64,000 nucleotides of DNA from Desmospora profundinema (GCF_031454155.1 NZ_JAVDQG010000001.1:682001-746000); one strand, 5' to 3'; shown: positions 36,706 to 46,204, counted from the stretch's first letter. Translations and numbers: made by a program. The notes: generated from the letters alone by a model not told the origin.

Positions 36706-37941
36706 TCAAGAAGATTTCTTGCAAGAAAACTCTTCTTTTCCACATTCACCAACCTGCTCGCTCAATGGATGGAGCGCTTGTTCCAAATCAGTCCAAATAT
36801 CAGAAATATCCTCAATTCCCACAGACAGACGGATTAAATCATCGGTGATCCCCATCGCCGACCGTTCCTCTTCTGGCACAATTGCATGTGTCATGGAAGC
36901 GGGATGTTGAACCAATGTCGCCACATCTCCCAAGCTGACAGTCAACAGACACATCTTTAGCCGGTCTAAAAACAGACGGGCCCCTTCCAGCCCCCCACAA
37001 ACCTGAAAACTGACCATCCCGCCGGGCAGATCCATTTGACGTTGGGCCAATCGGTATTGAGGATGGTTCGGCAATCCCGGATAATCCACCTTTTTCACCG
37101 CCGGGTGTGCCAAGAGAAGCCGGGCTATTTTTTCAGCATTGGCCACATGTCGTTCCATTCTCACTGCAAGCGTACGGATGCCCCGAAGTAGAAGCCATGC
37201 GTCAAACGGGGACAAAACGGCACCCACATCTTTGCGCAATTGGTCCCGGATCGGACCGATCAACTGAGAAGAACCGCACAGAACACCGCCGATCACATCC
37301 CCGTGTCCCCCGATGTATTTGGTGGCACTGTGCAACACCAAATCGGCTCCCCATTCCAAAGGCCGCTGCAGGATGGGGGTGGCAAACGTATTATCCACCA
37401 CCACTTTTATTCCGCGTTCTTTCGCCCACAGGCATACCTCGTTCAAATCGATGATCTCCAACGTTGGATTCACGGGCGTTTCCAAATAGAGTACTTTCGT
37501 CTCGGGACGTACAGCCTTTTCCAAACGCTCCCGGGAGGGCCGATCCACAAAAGTGGTGCAGACATTCATCTTTTCTTTCATCCATCCCAACAACCCATGG
37601 GTACAGCCGTAAATCCCCCGGGAACAAAGGAGATGATCCCCATGGCCCAACAATCCCATCAAGGCACCGGAGACGGCTCCCATCCCCGAGGCAAAAGCAA
37701 CCGCTGCTTCGGCCCCTTCCAGGTCCGCCACTTTCTCTTCCAACTGGGATACCGTGGGGTTCCCCAGGCGGGTGTAAACATACCCTTCCTCCTCCCCCGC
37801 AAACCGGCGTGCCCCCTCTTGCCAATCCCGGAATACAAAGGTGGATGTCTGCACCAATGGGGGAGCCAACGCTCCCGTTTGCTCACAAGGTTGGCTTGTT
37901 CCATGAATCAAACGGGTAGAACGATTTTGTGTATGACTCAT
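36706..37941 (-). CDS. mdeA: methionine gamma-lyase (Cys/Met metabolism PLP enzyme)
   Basis: 411 residues. PLP-lysine Lys208 in [12 protein letters not shown], Tyr in [10 protein letters not shown], and [10 protein letters not shown] and [10 protein letters not shown] blocks identify the gamma-family. Cys113 in RGIYGCTHG occupies the position of the active-site Cys (Cys116 in Pseudomonas) that marks methionine gamma-lyase against cystathionine lyases. It would cleave methionine or homocysteine to a thiol, ammonia and a 2-oxoacid. The ATG directly follows the TAG of the upstream small secreted protein, so the two are cotranslated. The C-terminal 20 residues are extra, ending in a Lys/Ser tail. 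Confidence 0.82.
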   Translation of the reverse strand: MSHTQNRSTRLIHGTSQPCEQTGALAPPLVQTSTFVFRDWQEGARRFAGEEEGYVYTRLGNPTVSQLEEKVADLEGAEAAVAFASGMGAVSGALMGLLGHGDHLLCSRGIYGCTHGLLGWMKEKMNVCTTFVDRPSRERLEKAVRPETKVLYLETPVNPTLEIIDLNEVCLWAKERGIKVVVDNTFATPILQRPLEWGADLVLHSATKYIGGHGDVIGGVLCGSSQLIGPIRDQLRKDVGAVLSPFDAWLLLRGIRTLAVRMERHVANAEKIARLLLAHPAVKKVDYPGLPNHPQYRLAQRQMDLPGGMVSFQVCGGLEGARLFLDRLKMCLLTVSLGDVATLVQHPASMTHAIVPEEERSAMGITDDLIRLSVGIEDISDIWTDLEQALHPLSEQVGECGKEEFSCKKSS

Positions 37942-38319
37942 CTAGTTCCTCTCCTTCTCTCTAATCTCATTTGTCTCCATCCGGATGATCCGGATCACTC
38001 GTACCCAGGTTCCCACCATGCAATAGCCGTATCGGTCCGGTGCTTTCTCCGCCAACACCGTAACACGGGCGCCGTCTCGCCTCAGCAAGCGCAGTTGTTC
38101 AGGTGTCCCATCCAATTGAAAGCGCTTTCTTTCTTTTGTTACCAAAATCCAGCACCCGCCCTGGATATCCAGGTAACGCATGGTGCCGGACAAGAGAAAC
38201 GGCTCCCCCTCCGCGGCCGGCCCAACCTTTTCCATTATACTCCTGCCGACCGCCGGGTTTGCCACTGTACCACACATCATGATCATCGCCAACAATCCGA
38301 TACCTACTTTTTTACCCAT
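37942..38319 (-). CDS. small secreted protein, unknown
   Basis: 125 residues from MGKKVGIGLLAMIMM; a signal peptide is visible (residues 1-25, cleavage near VANPA). The mature part is beta-rich and basic: GTMRYLDIQGGCWILVTKERKRFQLDG, then RYGYCMVGTWVRVIRIIRME, with one Cys in each half that could pair. It looks like an OB-type or small beta-barrel domain, but I cannot place it. The stop codon touches the ATG of the methionine gamma-lyase gene, so they are one operon. Functional link unknown. Confidence 0.65.
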   Translation of the reverse strand: MGKKVGIGLLAMIMMCGTVANPAVGRSIMEKVGPAAEGEPFLLSGTMRYLDIQGGCWILVTKERKRFQLDGTPEQLRLLRRDGARVTVLAEKAPDRYGYCMVGTWVRVIRIIRMETNEIREKERN

Positions 38320-38373
38320 GAGCACCACCCCCTTGCCCCGTATTCTGCGGGGATGGCTGAATCCTTATCCCTT

Positions 38374-38457
38374 GTCTGGTAAATTCGTTCTCAGCCTGGG
38401 GCGAGCTTTCTTCGTTTCGTTGCAAAAAGCGCATAACGGAAAATTGAATGACCAGAC
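38374..38457. repeat. dispersed hairpin repeat, copy C (after dgt)
   Basis: Outer stem GTCTGGT/ACCAGAC (38374-38380 with 38451-38457) continues into ATTC/GAAT. The conserved apex is TTCTTCG-TTTCGTTGC-AAAAAGCGCATAACGG, inner stem CGTT/AACG. The best-paired of the three copies; lies between dgt and the secreted protein gene. Confidence 0.65.
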
Positions 38458-38462
38458 AGGCC

Positions 38463-39773
38463 CTAGACAAAACGACCGTGTCCGTACAATTTCTCCGCCA
38501 TACGGATAGCGAATGGATCGGTCATTCCGGCGATATAATCGCAGACAATCCGTTCTTTTGCTTCCGGGTGCTCCTCAATCCGTTGGCGGTCATGGAAGGG
38601 GAGCAGCTGGATCTCTTCCGACATCGCTTCAAACAGGGAGCGGACGATACGTCCACCTTTAAAAGCCATGGCCTGAACAGAGGGGGAGCGGATCACCCGC
38701 TCATCCACCCTCTGTTTCAGCTGCTGATTCAATCGTTGCAATTCTTCCGGCAGACGTGCCCGATAGCGAATTCGGGGAGAATAGGACGGCTCCCCTTCCT
38801 CGGTGATGACCAGATGATTGACGAAACACGAGATGAGATAGGCAAACAATTGTTTTAGATCGTGTTTGAAATCCGGGTGGCGGGGATTTAAGCGATCCAG
38901 CATCTGAACGGCTGCATCCCACTCTTCCCATTTTCCTGCTTCCCCGTTTTGACGAAGCACCTCCTGCAGTTCCTCCAGATGGACCCACCCCAGATTGACG
39001 GCGTCTTCCAGATCGTGGGTGGCATAAGCCACATCGTCCGCCAGCTCGATGATGGAGCACTCCAACGTAAGCCGAAGGCATCGCTCGATGCCGGGATGAA
39101 CCGGATCCGGTTCCCGTTTCAGGTAGAATTCCCGTTCCTCCGGCGAAAAAGGAGCCAGCACCCATTCAAACGCATCCCGATCTGCGTCAAACACACTGGA
39201 TTTAGGGGGATATTTCTCGGTTCTATCGGGATCGGTCACTGCATCTTGCAACACGACGGGGTATTTCATCACCGACAACAACAACCCCCTCGTCAGGTTG
39301 AGTCCCCGCCCCTGCTTTCCCTCCAATCGGGTCAAAATGCGAAAGGTCTGGGCATTTCCTTCAAACCCCCCATGATCCTGCATGCACCCGTGTAATGCCA
39401 TTTCCCCATCGTGGCCGAACGGGGGGTGACCCAGGTCATGGGCAAGGGCGGCTGCCTCGATCAGGGAGATATCGATCCGGCAATCGTCCCGGCGCAAGGC
39501 TTCGGTTCGTTGGTTAAGGGAATGGGCCATCCCCCTGGCGATCTGCGCTGCTTCCATGGAATGGGTGAGTCGGGTGCGGTGCAGATCCCCCACATCCACT
39601 CCGATCACTTGTTTTTTCGACTGCAACCGTCGAAAGGATGCACCGTGGATGATCCGCCCGTGATCCCGTTCAAAATCGTCCCGGATTTCCAGGCGCGATC
39701 GGGAAACATCCTGATGCCGCCTCTCCCGGTCCTGTTTGTCGTAAAAAGGGTTTGTTCGGTTGGACAGGTACAT
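38463..39773 (-). CDS. dgt: dGTPase-like HD-domain deoxynucleotide triphosphohydrolase
   Basis: 436 residues. HD-domain metal ligands: His in TRLTHSMEAAQIARG, the HD pair in ALAHDLGHPPFGHDGE, and Asp in ELADDVAYATHDLEDAV. The preceding RDHGRIIHGASFRRLQSKKQV is typical of the dGTPase family. It cleaves dNTPs to the nucleoside and tripolyphosphate and so tunes dNTP pools. The start MYLSNRTNPFYDK is preferred because GGAGG sits 7 bases before it, whereas the earlier ATG abuts the site. It is monocistronic between ggt and the hairpin repeat. Confidence 0.88.
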   Translation of the reverse strand: MYLSNRTNPFYDKQDRERRHQDVSRSRLEIRDDFERDHGRIIHGASFRRLQSKKQVIGVDVGDLHRTRLTHSMEAAQIARGMAHSLNQRTEALRRDDCRIDISLIEAAALAHDLGHPPFGHDGEMALHGCMQDHGGFEGNAQTFRILTRLEGKQGRGLNLTRGLLLSVMKYPVVLQDAVTDPDRTEKYPPKSSVFDADRDAFEWVLAPFSPEEREFYLKREPDPVHPGIERCLRLTLECSIIELADDVAYATHDLEDAVNLGWVHLEELQEVLRQNGEAGKWEEWDAAVQMLDRLNPRHPDFKHDLKQLFAYLISCFVNHLVITEEGEPSYSPRIRYRARLPEELQRLNQQLKQRVDERVIRSPSVQAMAFKGGRIVRSLFEAMSEEIQLLPFHDRQRIEEHPEAKERIVCDYIAGMTDPFAIRMAEKLYGHGRFV

Positions 39774-39867
39774 CGCCATTCCTCCTTGACGCCCGGCTGA
39801 GGGTCCACCTTTATTGTATGCCACCTGCCGCGGCGACCCAACCCCATCGTTACAGAAGAAAAAAATA

Positions 39868-41475
39868 TCAGTAGGCAGCCGCGCTTCCGTCTGTCCGAGG
39901 CTCCGTACCCGCTGCCAACACACCCGCTTCATTGCGGAGAATCATCTGTCCCCGGCCAAACAATCCGGCATCAGGGGCGACCCGAATATCGTGCCCCCTG
40001 TCCAGCAACCCCTGAACGATCCAGCCGGGGACTCCCTGCTCCACCTGAATGGTCTTTCCTTCGGTCCAACACCATCGCGGCGCATCCAGCGCGCTTTGCG
40101 GGTTGAGATGAAAATCGACCAGATTGGATACCACCTGCAAATGTCCTTGGGGTTGCATAAACCCGCCCATCACCCCAAAGGGGCCCACCGCTTCCCCGCC
40201 CCGAGTCAAAAATCCGGGAATGATGGTATGATAGGTTCGTTTACCCGGCTCCAGCACATTAACGTGATCAGGCTCTAAAGAGAAGGTATGACCCCGGTTT
40301 TGCAGAGCGATACCGGTGCCGGGTACGACGATGCCGGAGCCGAAGCCCATATAATTACTCTGGATAAAGGAAACCATGTTTCCCTCCCCATCTGCTGCGG
40401 CCAGATAGACCGTTCCGCCGACATCCGGTTTGACTCCCCGGTATTCCCGCGCTTCCTCTCCCAACCGATCGCGCTGCTTCAGGGCAAACGCGTCCGATAA
40501 CAGCTCTTCAACGGTCCATTCCATCTTTCGGGGATCCGTAATCGTCTCCCGGCCGATGGCAAACGCCAACTTGATCGCTTCCATCTGCCGGTGGTAGGTG
40601 TCGATCCGCTCCCGCCCGGCGAACCCTTTCTCCTCCAATAACTGAAGGGCGAGCAGGGTTACCAAGCCCTGACCATTGGGCGGAATTTCCCATACCTCAT
40701 GTCCCCGGTATGATACATGGATGGGATCCACCCACTCCGGACGGTAATCGGCAAGATCTTCTGCGCGCAACACCCCGCCTGTCGCCCGGGCATAGGTGTC
40801 GATTCGTTCAGCCAACTCTCCGCGATAAAACGACTCCGCCCCGGTTTCGGCGATCAGGCGCAGGGTACGCCCATGGCCGGGAGAACGCCACATCTCCCCC
40901 GCACGGGGGGCGCGCCCCTCCGGGGCGAACACCCGGAACCACTCCCGGTACCAGTCTCCCTCCCACCGTTGTTCCGCCGTCCGAACGGCACGGGACCAGA
41001 ATGTCGCCAGAACCGGTGACAGCGGATATCCTTCCTCGGCATACCGGATCGCCGGCTCCAACACGGCTGTCAGGGGAAGCTTGCCCCAGCGTTCCACCAA
41101 TGCCGCCCACGCGGCCGGAGCACCGGGTACCGTCACCGGCAGCCAACCATAGGCGGGCATCGTTTCCCGTCCCGCCTCCTTTAGCAAATCCGGCGTCAAA
41201 GCAGCGGGAGCGGGACCACTGGCGTTCAAGCCGTATAAGTTTCCCCCGGTCCATACCAAAGCGAAAGCATCTCCGCCGATGCCATTGGAAGTGGGTTCCA
41301 ATACCGTCAGGGCTGCTGCCGTAGCCACCGCTGCATCGACGGCGTTTCCTCCCTTTCGCAACACTTCCAATCCCGCCTCCGCTGCCAGGGGTTGCGATGT
41401 GGCCACCACTCCGTTCTTCGCGTATACGGTCCTCCGTTGCGATGGATAGGGATAGTGCGTCTGGCTCCAATCCAT
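39868..41475 (-). CDS. gamma-glutamyltransferase (YwrD-like, cytoplasmic)
   Basis: 535 residues, Ntn-hydrolase family. The precursor is predicted to cut itself before Thr355 (KPDVGG-TVYLAAADGEGN), which becomes the N-terminal nucleophile of the small subunit. The oxyanion or binding GG is seen in PFGVMGGFMQPQGH. N-terminal blocks KNGVVATSQPLAAEAGLEVLRKGGNAVDA are standard. No signal peptide, which places it with B. subtilis YwrD (525 residues) and not with secreted Ggt. It may hydrolyse glutathione-like or other gamma-glutamyl compounds. The start MDWSQTHYPY fits the ribosome site AAAGGA; MGDMDW three codons earlier is the alternative. Confidence 0.9.
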   Translation of the reverse strand: MDWSQTHYPYPSQRRTVYAKNGVVATSQPLAAEAGLEVLRKGGNAVDAAVATAAALTVLEPTSNGIGGDAFALVWTGGNLYGLNASGPAPAALTPDLLKEAGRETMPAYGWLPVTVPGAPAAWAALVERWGKLPLTAVLEPAIRYAEEGYPLSPVLATFWSRAVRTAEQRWEGDWYREWFRVFAPEGRAPRAGEMWRSPGHGRTLRLIAETGAESFYRGELAERIDTYARATGGVLRAEDLADYRPEWVDPIHVSYRGHEVWEIPPNGQGLVTLLALQLLEEKGFAGRERIDTYHRQMEAIKLAFAIGRETITDPRKMEWTVEELLSDAFALKQRDRLGEEAREYRGVKPDVGGTVYLAAADGEGNMVSFIQSNYMGFGSGIVVPGTGIALQNRGHTFSLEPDHVNVLEPGKRTYHTIIPGFLTRGGEAVGPFGVMGGFMQPQGHLQVVSNLVDFHLNPQSALDAPRWCWTEGKTIQVEQGVPGWIVQGLLDRGHDIRVAPDAGLFGRGQMILRNEAGVLAAGTEPRTDGSAAAY

Positions 41476-41763
41476 GTCTCCCATCCTTTCTCCATACAGC
41501 TCCCGTTTTCATCTTATTGCAACGAGCCGGGAATGAAAAGTGGGAGCCGACACGGGGACTGTAAGGAACAGCTACGAGGGAAACGTGGACTCAGAAAAAT
41601 CGCTCTGCCAAAATGGATGGGTCCTCCATAGCCAACTTCATGCCTTTCACACCCATGCAAAAGGCCTTCGGCGTCTGTCCGAGGCTTCTTTTGGATCGAT
41701 AGGGGACGCGTTTCGTTTATTCAGCAAAGGAGTAGTGTCAGGCAAAAATAGATTCCGTCTATA
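41476..41763. other. intergenic stretch without a supported gene
   Basis: Short frames on both strands lack ribosome sites and family character. A bulged hairpin (CAAAAG...CTTTTG near 41662-41695) is the only structure seen. Confidence 0.5.
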
Positions 41764-41814
41764 GGAACAAGACAATGAAGCCGACTGAATCAGTCGGCTT
41801 CATTGTCTTGTTCC
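41764..41814. terminator. perfect 25-bp inverted repeat, bidirectional terminator candidate
   Basis: Two perfectly complementary 25-base arms (GGAACAAGACAATGAAGCCG plus five bases, and its complement) are separated by a single A. On the plus strand it is followed by CCCTTTTTC; on the minus strand it starts 8 bases past the stop of the GHL10 gene, but no T tract follows. Confidence 0.6.
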
Positions 41815-41822
41815 CTTTTTCG

Positions 41823-43307
41823 TCATTTCCATTCCGCCACCTGCCCCGCTTCCACCTTTACCGGTTTGGAAACGTGCGGCTTGTCTTGGGGGAAGCGGAC
41901 TTGCCACCACCCAGGCACCAAATCCGTCTTCCCGAAGAAACCGTTTCCGTCGGTTACCACCTGGATGCGTTCCTTGCCTCTTTTCAGTTCCACCACGGCC
42001 CCGTCCAATGGAGTGCCGGAAGCATCCCGGACTCGTCCCATGAGATGGCCCCGCTGCGGTTGTTCTTTCCATGGTATGGCCGGCACGGCGGCCGCTTCGG
42101 CAAATACCGGAGGATGATGATCCGTCCCTTTCGTCAGCGCGCCCAGCAGGGCTTCCCGGGGTTCCCCGTCCATATTGGTGACGGCGTAACTGTACAGGCT
42201 CACCCCCGTAAGACGGTTTCCTGTATCAGACGGCGCTTGAGCCCGTGCAATTTGGGCCAGGCTGCCGTCGATGGAATTAAGGTAGAGGGCAGGACCCGCA
42301 GCGAGGTGTCGCTCATAGGGCCGGTCTTTTTGCCACGAAATCCACTGATCGTACCATCGGCGTTGATCGGGGACGTGTTCCCGGTCGTAGTTCATGGGAA
42401 GAGCCAGATCGATCGTTCCTTCCGCAAGCCAACCGTCCCAATCCTGCATCACTTGCTGCATGGGAGCCGATTGGCGATATTCTTCTTCATCGGCGGGTCC
42501 TGCCCCCCACGCAATCACTGCCGCCGACACTTTCACATCCGGACGGACGGCGATGGAGCGAAGGTAAACCTGGCGCATCAGGTGATCCACCTGTCGACGG
42601 CGCCACTCCTTCCACTCCTCATCTGTGGGGTCCGGCCGGTCGATCCGGCCGGTTTGGGATTGGAAGCGTTGCAGGCTGGTGGGGTTGTAGCCCCAGTCCG
42701 GACCCATGTAGCGGACTAAGTCCAAATGAATGCCATCCACCGGATACTGCCGCACCACGTTCACATATTGGTCAGCAGTATAATCAACCGCATCCGGGTG
42801 ACCCGGATCCAATACAAAGTCGGCCCCGCTGCGGTTGGCTCCGTCCACCCGCTCCATCAACCAGTAATCTCTCTCCTGAGCGGACGGGCCGTGCCGGTTG
42901 AACACATGATACGGGGAGCGGGGCGGTGTCGCCGAATTCCAAATGGGCAGGGTGGCCAGCCAGGCATGCACCTCCATCCGGGGTTCAGCTCCATGGGCTT
43001 TGTCAATTAGGTCTTGTAACGCATCAAAACCGGGATCCAGGGCCGGGTCCTCCGTCCGCGGCTCCAGGGCGCGGCCAAAGTACGCATCCCCGCGGCGGCG
43101 CACCTGCACAATCACGGCATTGGCGTTGGCCCGGCGGACATCCTCCAACAACCGGTCCACTTGCTCTGGAGTTTTAAACCCGTCATGAAAGGCATCCACC
43201 CAAAACGCTCGAAACTCTTCCGGCCGGTCCCCACCGGACGCTTCCACCGGAATAAGTGAAGGATAAACCAAAGCCAGCGACAGCAGCAGAATGCTGCCTG
43301 TTCTCAT
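41823..43307 (-). CDS. secreted GHL10 (family 10-like) glycoside hydrolase with C-terminal beta-sandwich
   Basis: 494 residues: signal peptide (1-23), a GHL10/DUF187 TIM barrel (about 30-370), and a carboxypeptidase-regulatory-like beta-sandwich (about 410-494, GRVRDASGTPLDGAVVEL). Barrel blocks: EFRAFWVDAFHDGFKTPEQVD, NANAVIVQVRRRGDAYF, DGIHLDLVRYMG and LALPMNYD, with catalytic acidic residues in the DLVRY and MNYD areas. B. subtilis YngK is of this family. The substrate is probably a wall or extracellular glycan. Its ATG overlaps the last codons of the double S13 gene by 4 bases, so both exported proteins are cotranslated. Confidence 0.87.
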   Translation of the reverse strand: MRTGSILLLSLALVYPSLIPVEASGGDRPEEFRAFWVDAFHDGFKTPEQVDRLLEDVRRANANAVIVQVRRRGDAYFGRALEPRTEDPALDPGFDALQDLIDKAHGAEPRMEVHAWLATLPIWNSATPPRSPYHVFNRHGPSAQERDYWLMERVDGANRSGADFVLDPGHPDAVDYTADQYVNVVRQYPVDGIHLDLVRYMGPDWGYNPTSLQRFQSQTGRIDRPDPTDEEWKEWRRRQVDHLMRQVYLRSIAVRPDVKVSAAVIAWGAGPADEEEYRQSAPMQQVMQDWDGWLAEGTIDLALPMNYDREHVPDQRRWYDQWISWQKDRPYERHLAAGPALYLNSIDGSLAQIARAQAPSDTGNRLTGVSLYSYAVTNMDGEPREALLGALTKGTDHHPPVFAEAAAVPAIPWKEQPQRGHLMGRVRDASGTPLDGAVVELKRGKERIQVVTDGNGFFGKTDLVPGWWQVRFPQDKPHVSKPVKVEAGQVAEWK

Positions 43308-46204
43308 GATTCATCCTCCCCCGGCTGCCTGCTGAAACCGGCCATTTGTGCCCCGATCCGATCCTGGAGAGCCCGTTCCGATTCCGGTGTATAGCCGTTC
43401 ATCATGATCGCATAAACCAATCGTTCACCGTCCCGGGTTTCCACATAGCCGGACAAGGAGCTGACGTGTGTGAGGGAACCGGTTTTGCCGCGAAGATTTC
43501 CTTCGGCAGGGGTACCGCGCATCCGGGTACGGAGCGTGCCGTCCACCCCTGCCAGCGGTATGGATTCCACAAATGCCTCAAAATATGCCTCCTCTGCCTG
43601 TGCCTCCAACAAGGTAACCAGTTGTTCCGGGGTTAACAGATTGTAGCGGGTCAACCCGGATCCGTCCCGTAAACGAAACGGAGTCTGGATTCCCCATTCT
43701 TTCGCCCATTTCTCCACTTCCTCCACCCCGGCTGACGCCGATCCGTCCCCCCCGTTCTTCCGACCCAGGGTCTGCAGGATCATCTCCGCATAAAAGTTGT
43801 CGCTAACCTTGTTCAGATAAGTGACCACTTCCGCCAACACAGGGGAGTGATAGGTGAAATCAGGAACACCGGCAGGGGCCTGTCCTTTTTTTACCCCAGA
43901 CCGGCGTTGGAACGAGATACCCTCCCGTTCCATCATCTCTTTTAACACCGTCCCGGTGTATAAGGACGGATCCTCCACCGGCACCCGGGTATAATCTCCG
44001 GTGAAATCCGCCGGCAGGCTACCACTCAACCGAATCCGGTTGGTGCCGCGCTCCCGCTCGATTCGCAAGGTGTTGGGGTAGCCCGCTTCCCCGGTAACCA
44101 CCTCCGCCTCCACATCCACATACGCCGTGGCCGGTGTCATCTCCAGTCGGATGGGATCTCCTACCCGCTCCCCTGGCAGATAATCAAAGCGGACCGTCCC
44201 CCGATTGATGGCCAACGAAGCGATCTGGGATTGGTAGTAAGCACTCTCGTTATCCCAAGTCCAGCCGCTGCCGTATTCGGGTCCCGAGAAAAAGGAATCA
44301 TCCACTCGGATGTCGCCGTCTACTCGTCGAATCCCCGCCCGCTTTAAGTCCGCCACCACCTCATCCAGCGTGGGGCCCTCCTGCACCTTCAAGTTCCCTT
44401 CCGTCGCCAGGGTGGGATCACCGCCGCCCCGCAGCACCAGATCCCCCTTCAGGACTCCCCTTCGCACCTTACCATCCAAGTACAGGTCGGTCCGGAAGCG
44501 GTAGTCCTCCCCCAGAGCGGCCAAAGCAGCTGCAGAAGTGAACAGCTTGGTATTGGACGCCGGAGTGAGCAAAGATTGGGCATTTCGCTGGTACATCACC
44601 TCGCCTCGATCCAGCGACCGAACCATCACACCATGGAGAATCCCGTCAAAGGACGCTTGCTCCAGCAATGGGTCCAACACGTCAGACAGCGGATACTCCT
44701 CTTCTTCCGTTTCCATGCTGCCGGAGCCGGGAGTTTCCGGATAGGAAGCCAGTGCGACTCCGAAAGCATCCTCCATCTCCGCTACCGCCGAACGGTTCAA
44801 GGCGCCGTTTACCATCACAGAGAAAGCGAGACGCTCCCCGGAAGCGGATGTCACCACCCCGGTCAGCCCCCCGATCTCTTTTTCTCCCACGGGATAGGCA
44901 CGCAGGTTTCCGGCTGCAGGAGTTCCAGCCATCCGATCCTGGAGCAATCCGTCCTGCCCCGCCACCGGCAGGCGGGCGAAAAACCGTTCCCCCTCAGGAT
45001 GTTGATCCATCGTTTTCAGGAGAGCGCTCATGTGTCTAGGTGCGACCACCCCCATACGGGAATTGCCCGAACCATCCCGGGGCTGCCAGGTTCCATCCAC
45101 TCCCGCTTGTTCCCGAGCAAACGCTCTCACCACGTCCAACCCTCTGGCAGCACTGCCTTCTCCCCGCCGATCCGCACCCAGCTGTTTCAGGGTCATCTCC
45201 GCCACCCAGGGTGACTGTTCCGATAATAAGGAGGGCACCCAATCCCCCACCGGCGGTGACGAATGACTGACAATCCGGCGGGCTGTCTCCGGCTTTTCTC
45301 CCACACGAACCGACGATTGGCGATAAAGTCGTATCCCTTCGCGGGTAAGGGCTTCTTTCATCACCGCCCCGGCAAACCCCGCCGGGTCCCCCACAGCCCG
45401 CTTCACTTTCAGAGCCGGATGTGACCTTCCGATCGTTCCCGTCACGACGAAGGTATCCGTCGCCCTCCTTCTTTCCACTTGTATATCGGCGTCGTCTCCC
45501 GACACCACCTGCGCCCGGTTCACCACTTCGAAGGCTTTCCCAGCCGGCTCAATGATCACCTGAGGTGTGTTTCCTCTTCGCCTTTTTTCCGGCTTCACCG
45601 TCACTTCCACCGTGTTGTCATTGACGGAGAGCGCTCCGATCGGGGCATGGGACGGTTCCGACTCCCGGTCCCACATCCAGTTGGTTCCCAGCCGACGGTC
45701 ATCGAAGCGGCTGTCATCCACCACGACATCCCCCTGGACACGGCGAATACCCTCCTTTTTCAATGCACGAGCGAACAGACGGAAATCGTTGGTTTCCAGT
45801 AAAGGATCTCCTCCGCCCTGAATCACCACGTCCCCCCGCAACACCCCACCGCGCACGGGTCCATCGATAAACACACCGGTGGCAAAGGTTTGATCCGGGG
45901 ACCACGCCTCCAGAGCCGCGGCCGCCGTCCACAGTTGGAAGGCGCCATGGGGCATCAGCGTCACCGTCTCCCGAAATCCGGCCAGCTGACGGCCGTCATC
46001 CAGCGAGATCACGTGATATCCCACCACCGTCCCCGACGCGTTTGGCTCTTCAAGAAGCTTGTCCACCAACCGATTTAGGCTTTGCTGCAACAACCGGTCA
46101 GGATCTGCTTCCGCCGACCCCTTTGCCGGAACGGTGATCGAAGAGACCGCCAAGAGCAACAGACACAACCACGTGATCCAACGGAGTTTCCCCTGCTTCG
46201 GCAT
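43304..46204 (-). CDS. tandem S13 D-alanyl-D-alanine carboxypeptidase (PBP4/DacB family), first domain inactive
   Basis: 966 residues, twice the usual PBP4 length. Signal peptide 1-32. Domain 1 (about 35-490) and domain 2 (about 505-955) align with each other. Domain 2 has all active-site motifs: SNTK at 550-553, SDN at 801-803, and KTGS at 907-910. Domain 1 has at the same places HGAFQ (86-90, Ser to Gly and Lys to Gln), SPW (331-333) and KEIGG (442-446), so nucleophile, Lys and KTG are lost. Shared blocks such as VLRGDVVIQGGGDP and VLKGDLVLRGGGDP prove the duplication. A short acidic linker (TETPGS-like, residues 490-505) joins them. Domain 2 should trim or cleave peptidoglycan stems. Start MPKQGKLRW has GGGAG 8 bases upstream. 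Confidence 0.9.
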   Translation of the reverse strand: MPKQGKLRWITWLCLLLLAVSSITVPAKGSAEADPDRLLQQSLNRLVDKLLEEPNASGTVVGYHVISLDDGRQLAGFRETVTLMPHGAFQLWTAAAALEAWSPDQTFATGVFIDGPVRGGVLRGDVVIQGGGDPLLETNDFRLFARALKKEGIRRVQGDVVVDDSRFDDRRLGTNWMWDRESEPSHAPIGALSVNDNTVEVTVKPEKRRRGNTPQVIIEPAGKAFEVVNRAQVVSGDDADIQVERRRATDTFVVTGTIGRSHPALKVKRAVGDPAGFAGAVMKEALTREGIRLYRQSSVRVGEKPETARRIVSHSSPPVGDWVPSLLSEQSPWVAEMTLKQLGADRRGEGSAARGLDVVRAFAREQAGVDGTWQPRDGSGNSRMGVVAPRHMSALLKTMDQHPEGERFFARLPVAGQDGLLQDRMAGTPAAGNLRAYPVGEKEIGGLTGVVTSASGERLAFSVMVNGALNRSAVAEMEDAFGVALASYPETPGSGSMETEEEEYPLSDVLDPLLEQASFDGILHGVMVRSLDRGEVMYQRNAQSLLTPASNTKLFTSAAALAALGEDYRFRTDLYLDGKVRRGVLKGDLVLRGGGDPTLATEGNLKVQEGPTLDEVVADLKRAGIRRVDGDIRVDDSFFSGPEYGSGWTWDNESAYYQSQIASLAINRGTVRFDYLPGERVGDPIRLEMTPATAYVDVEAEVVTGEAGYPNTLRIERERGTNRIRLSGSLPADFTGDYTRVPVEDPSLYTGTVLKEMMEREGISFQRRSGVKKGQAPAGVPDFTYHSPVLAEVVTYLNKVSDNFYAEMILQTLGRKNGGDGSASAGVEEVEKWAKEWGIQTPFRLRDGSGLTRYNLLTPEQLVTLLEAQAEEAYFEAFVESIPLAGVDGTLRTRMRGTPAEGNLRGKTGSLTHVSSLSGYVETRDGERLVYAIMMNGYTPESERALQDRIGAQMAGFSRQPGEDES

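Noticed and set aside
36510-36848. Plus-strand ORF MKKPRLYSTAFPT...
   Set aside because: Lies across the end of the methionine gamma-lyase gene on the other strand and has no ribosome site. A repeated TCGGCAAATT inside it is noted but unexplained.
41540-41764. Plus-strand 74-codon ORF in the intergenic region before the palindrome
   Set aside because: No ribosome site and no family character; likely chance.
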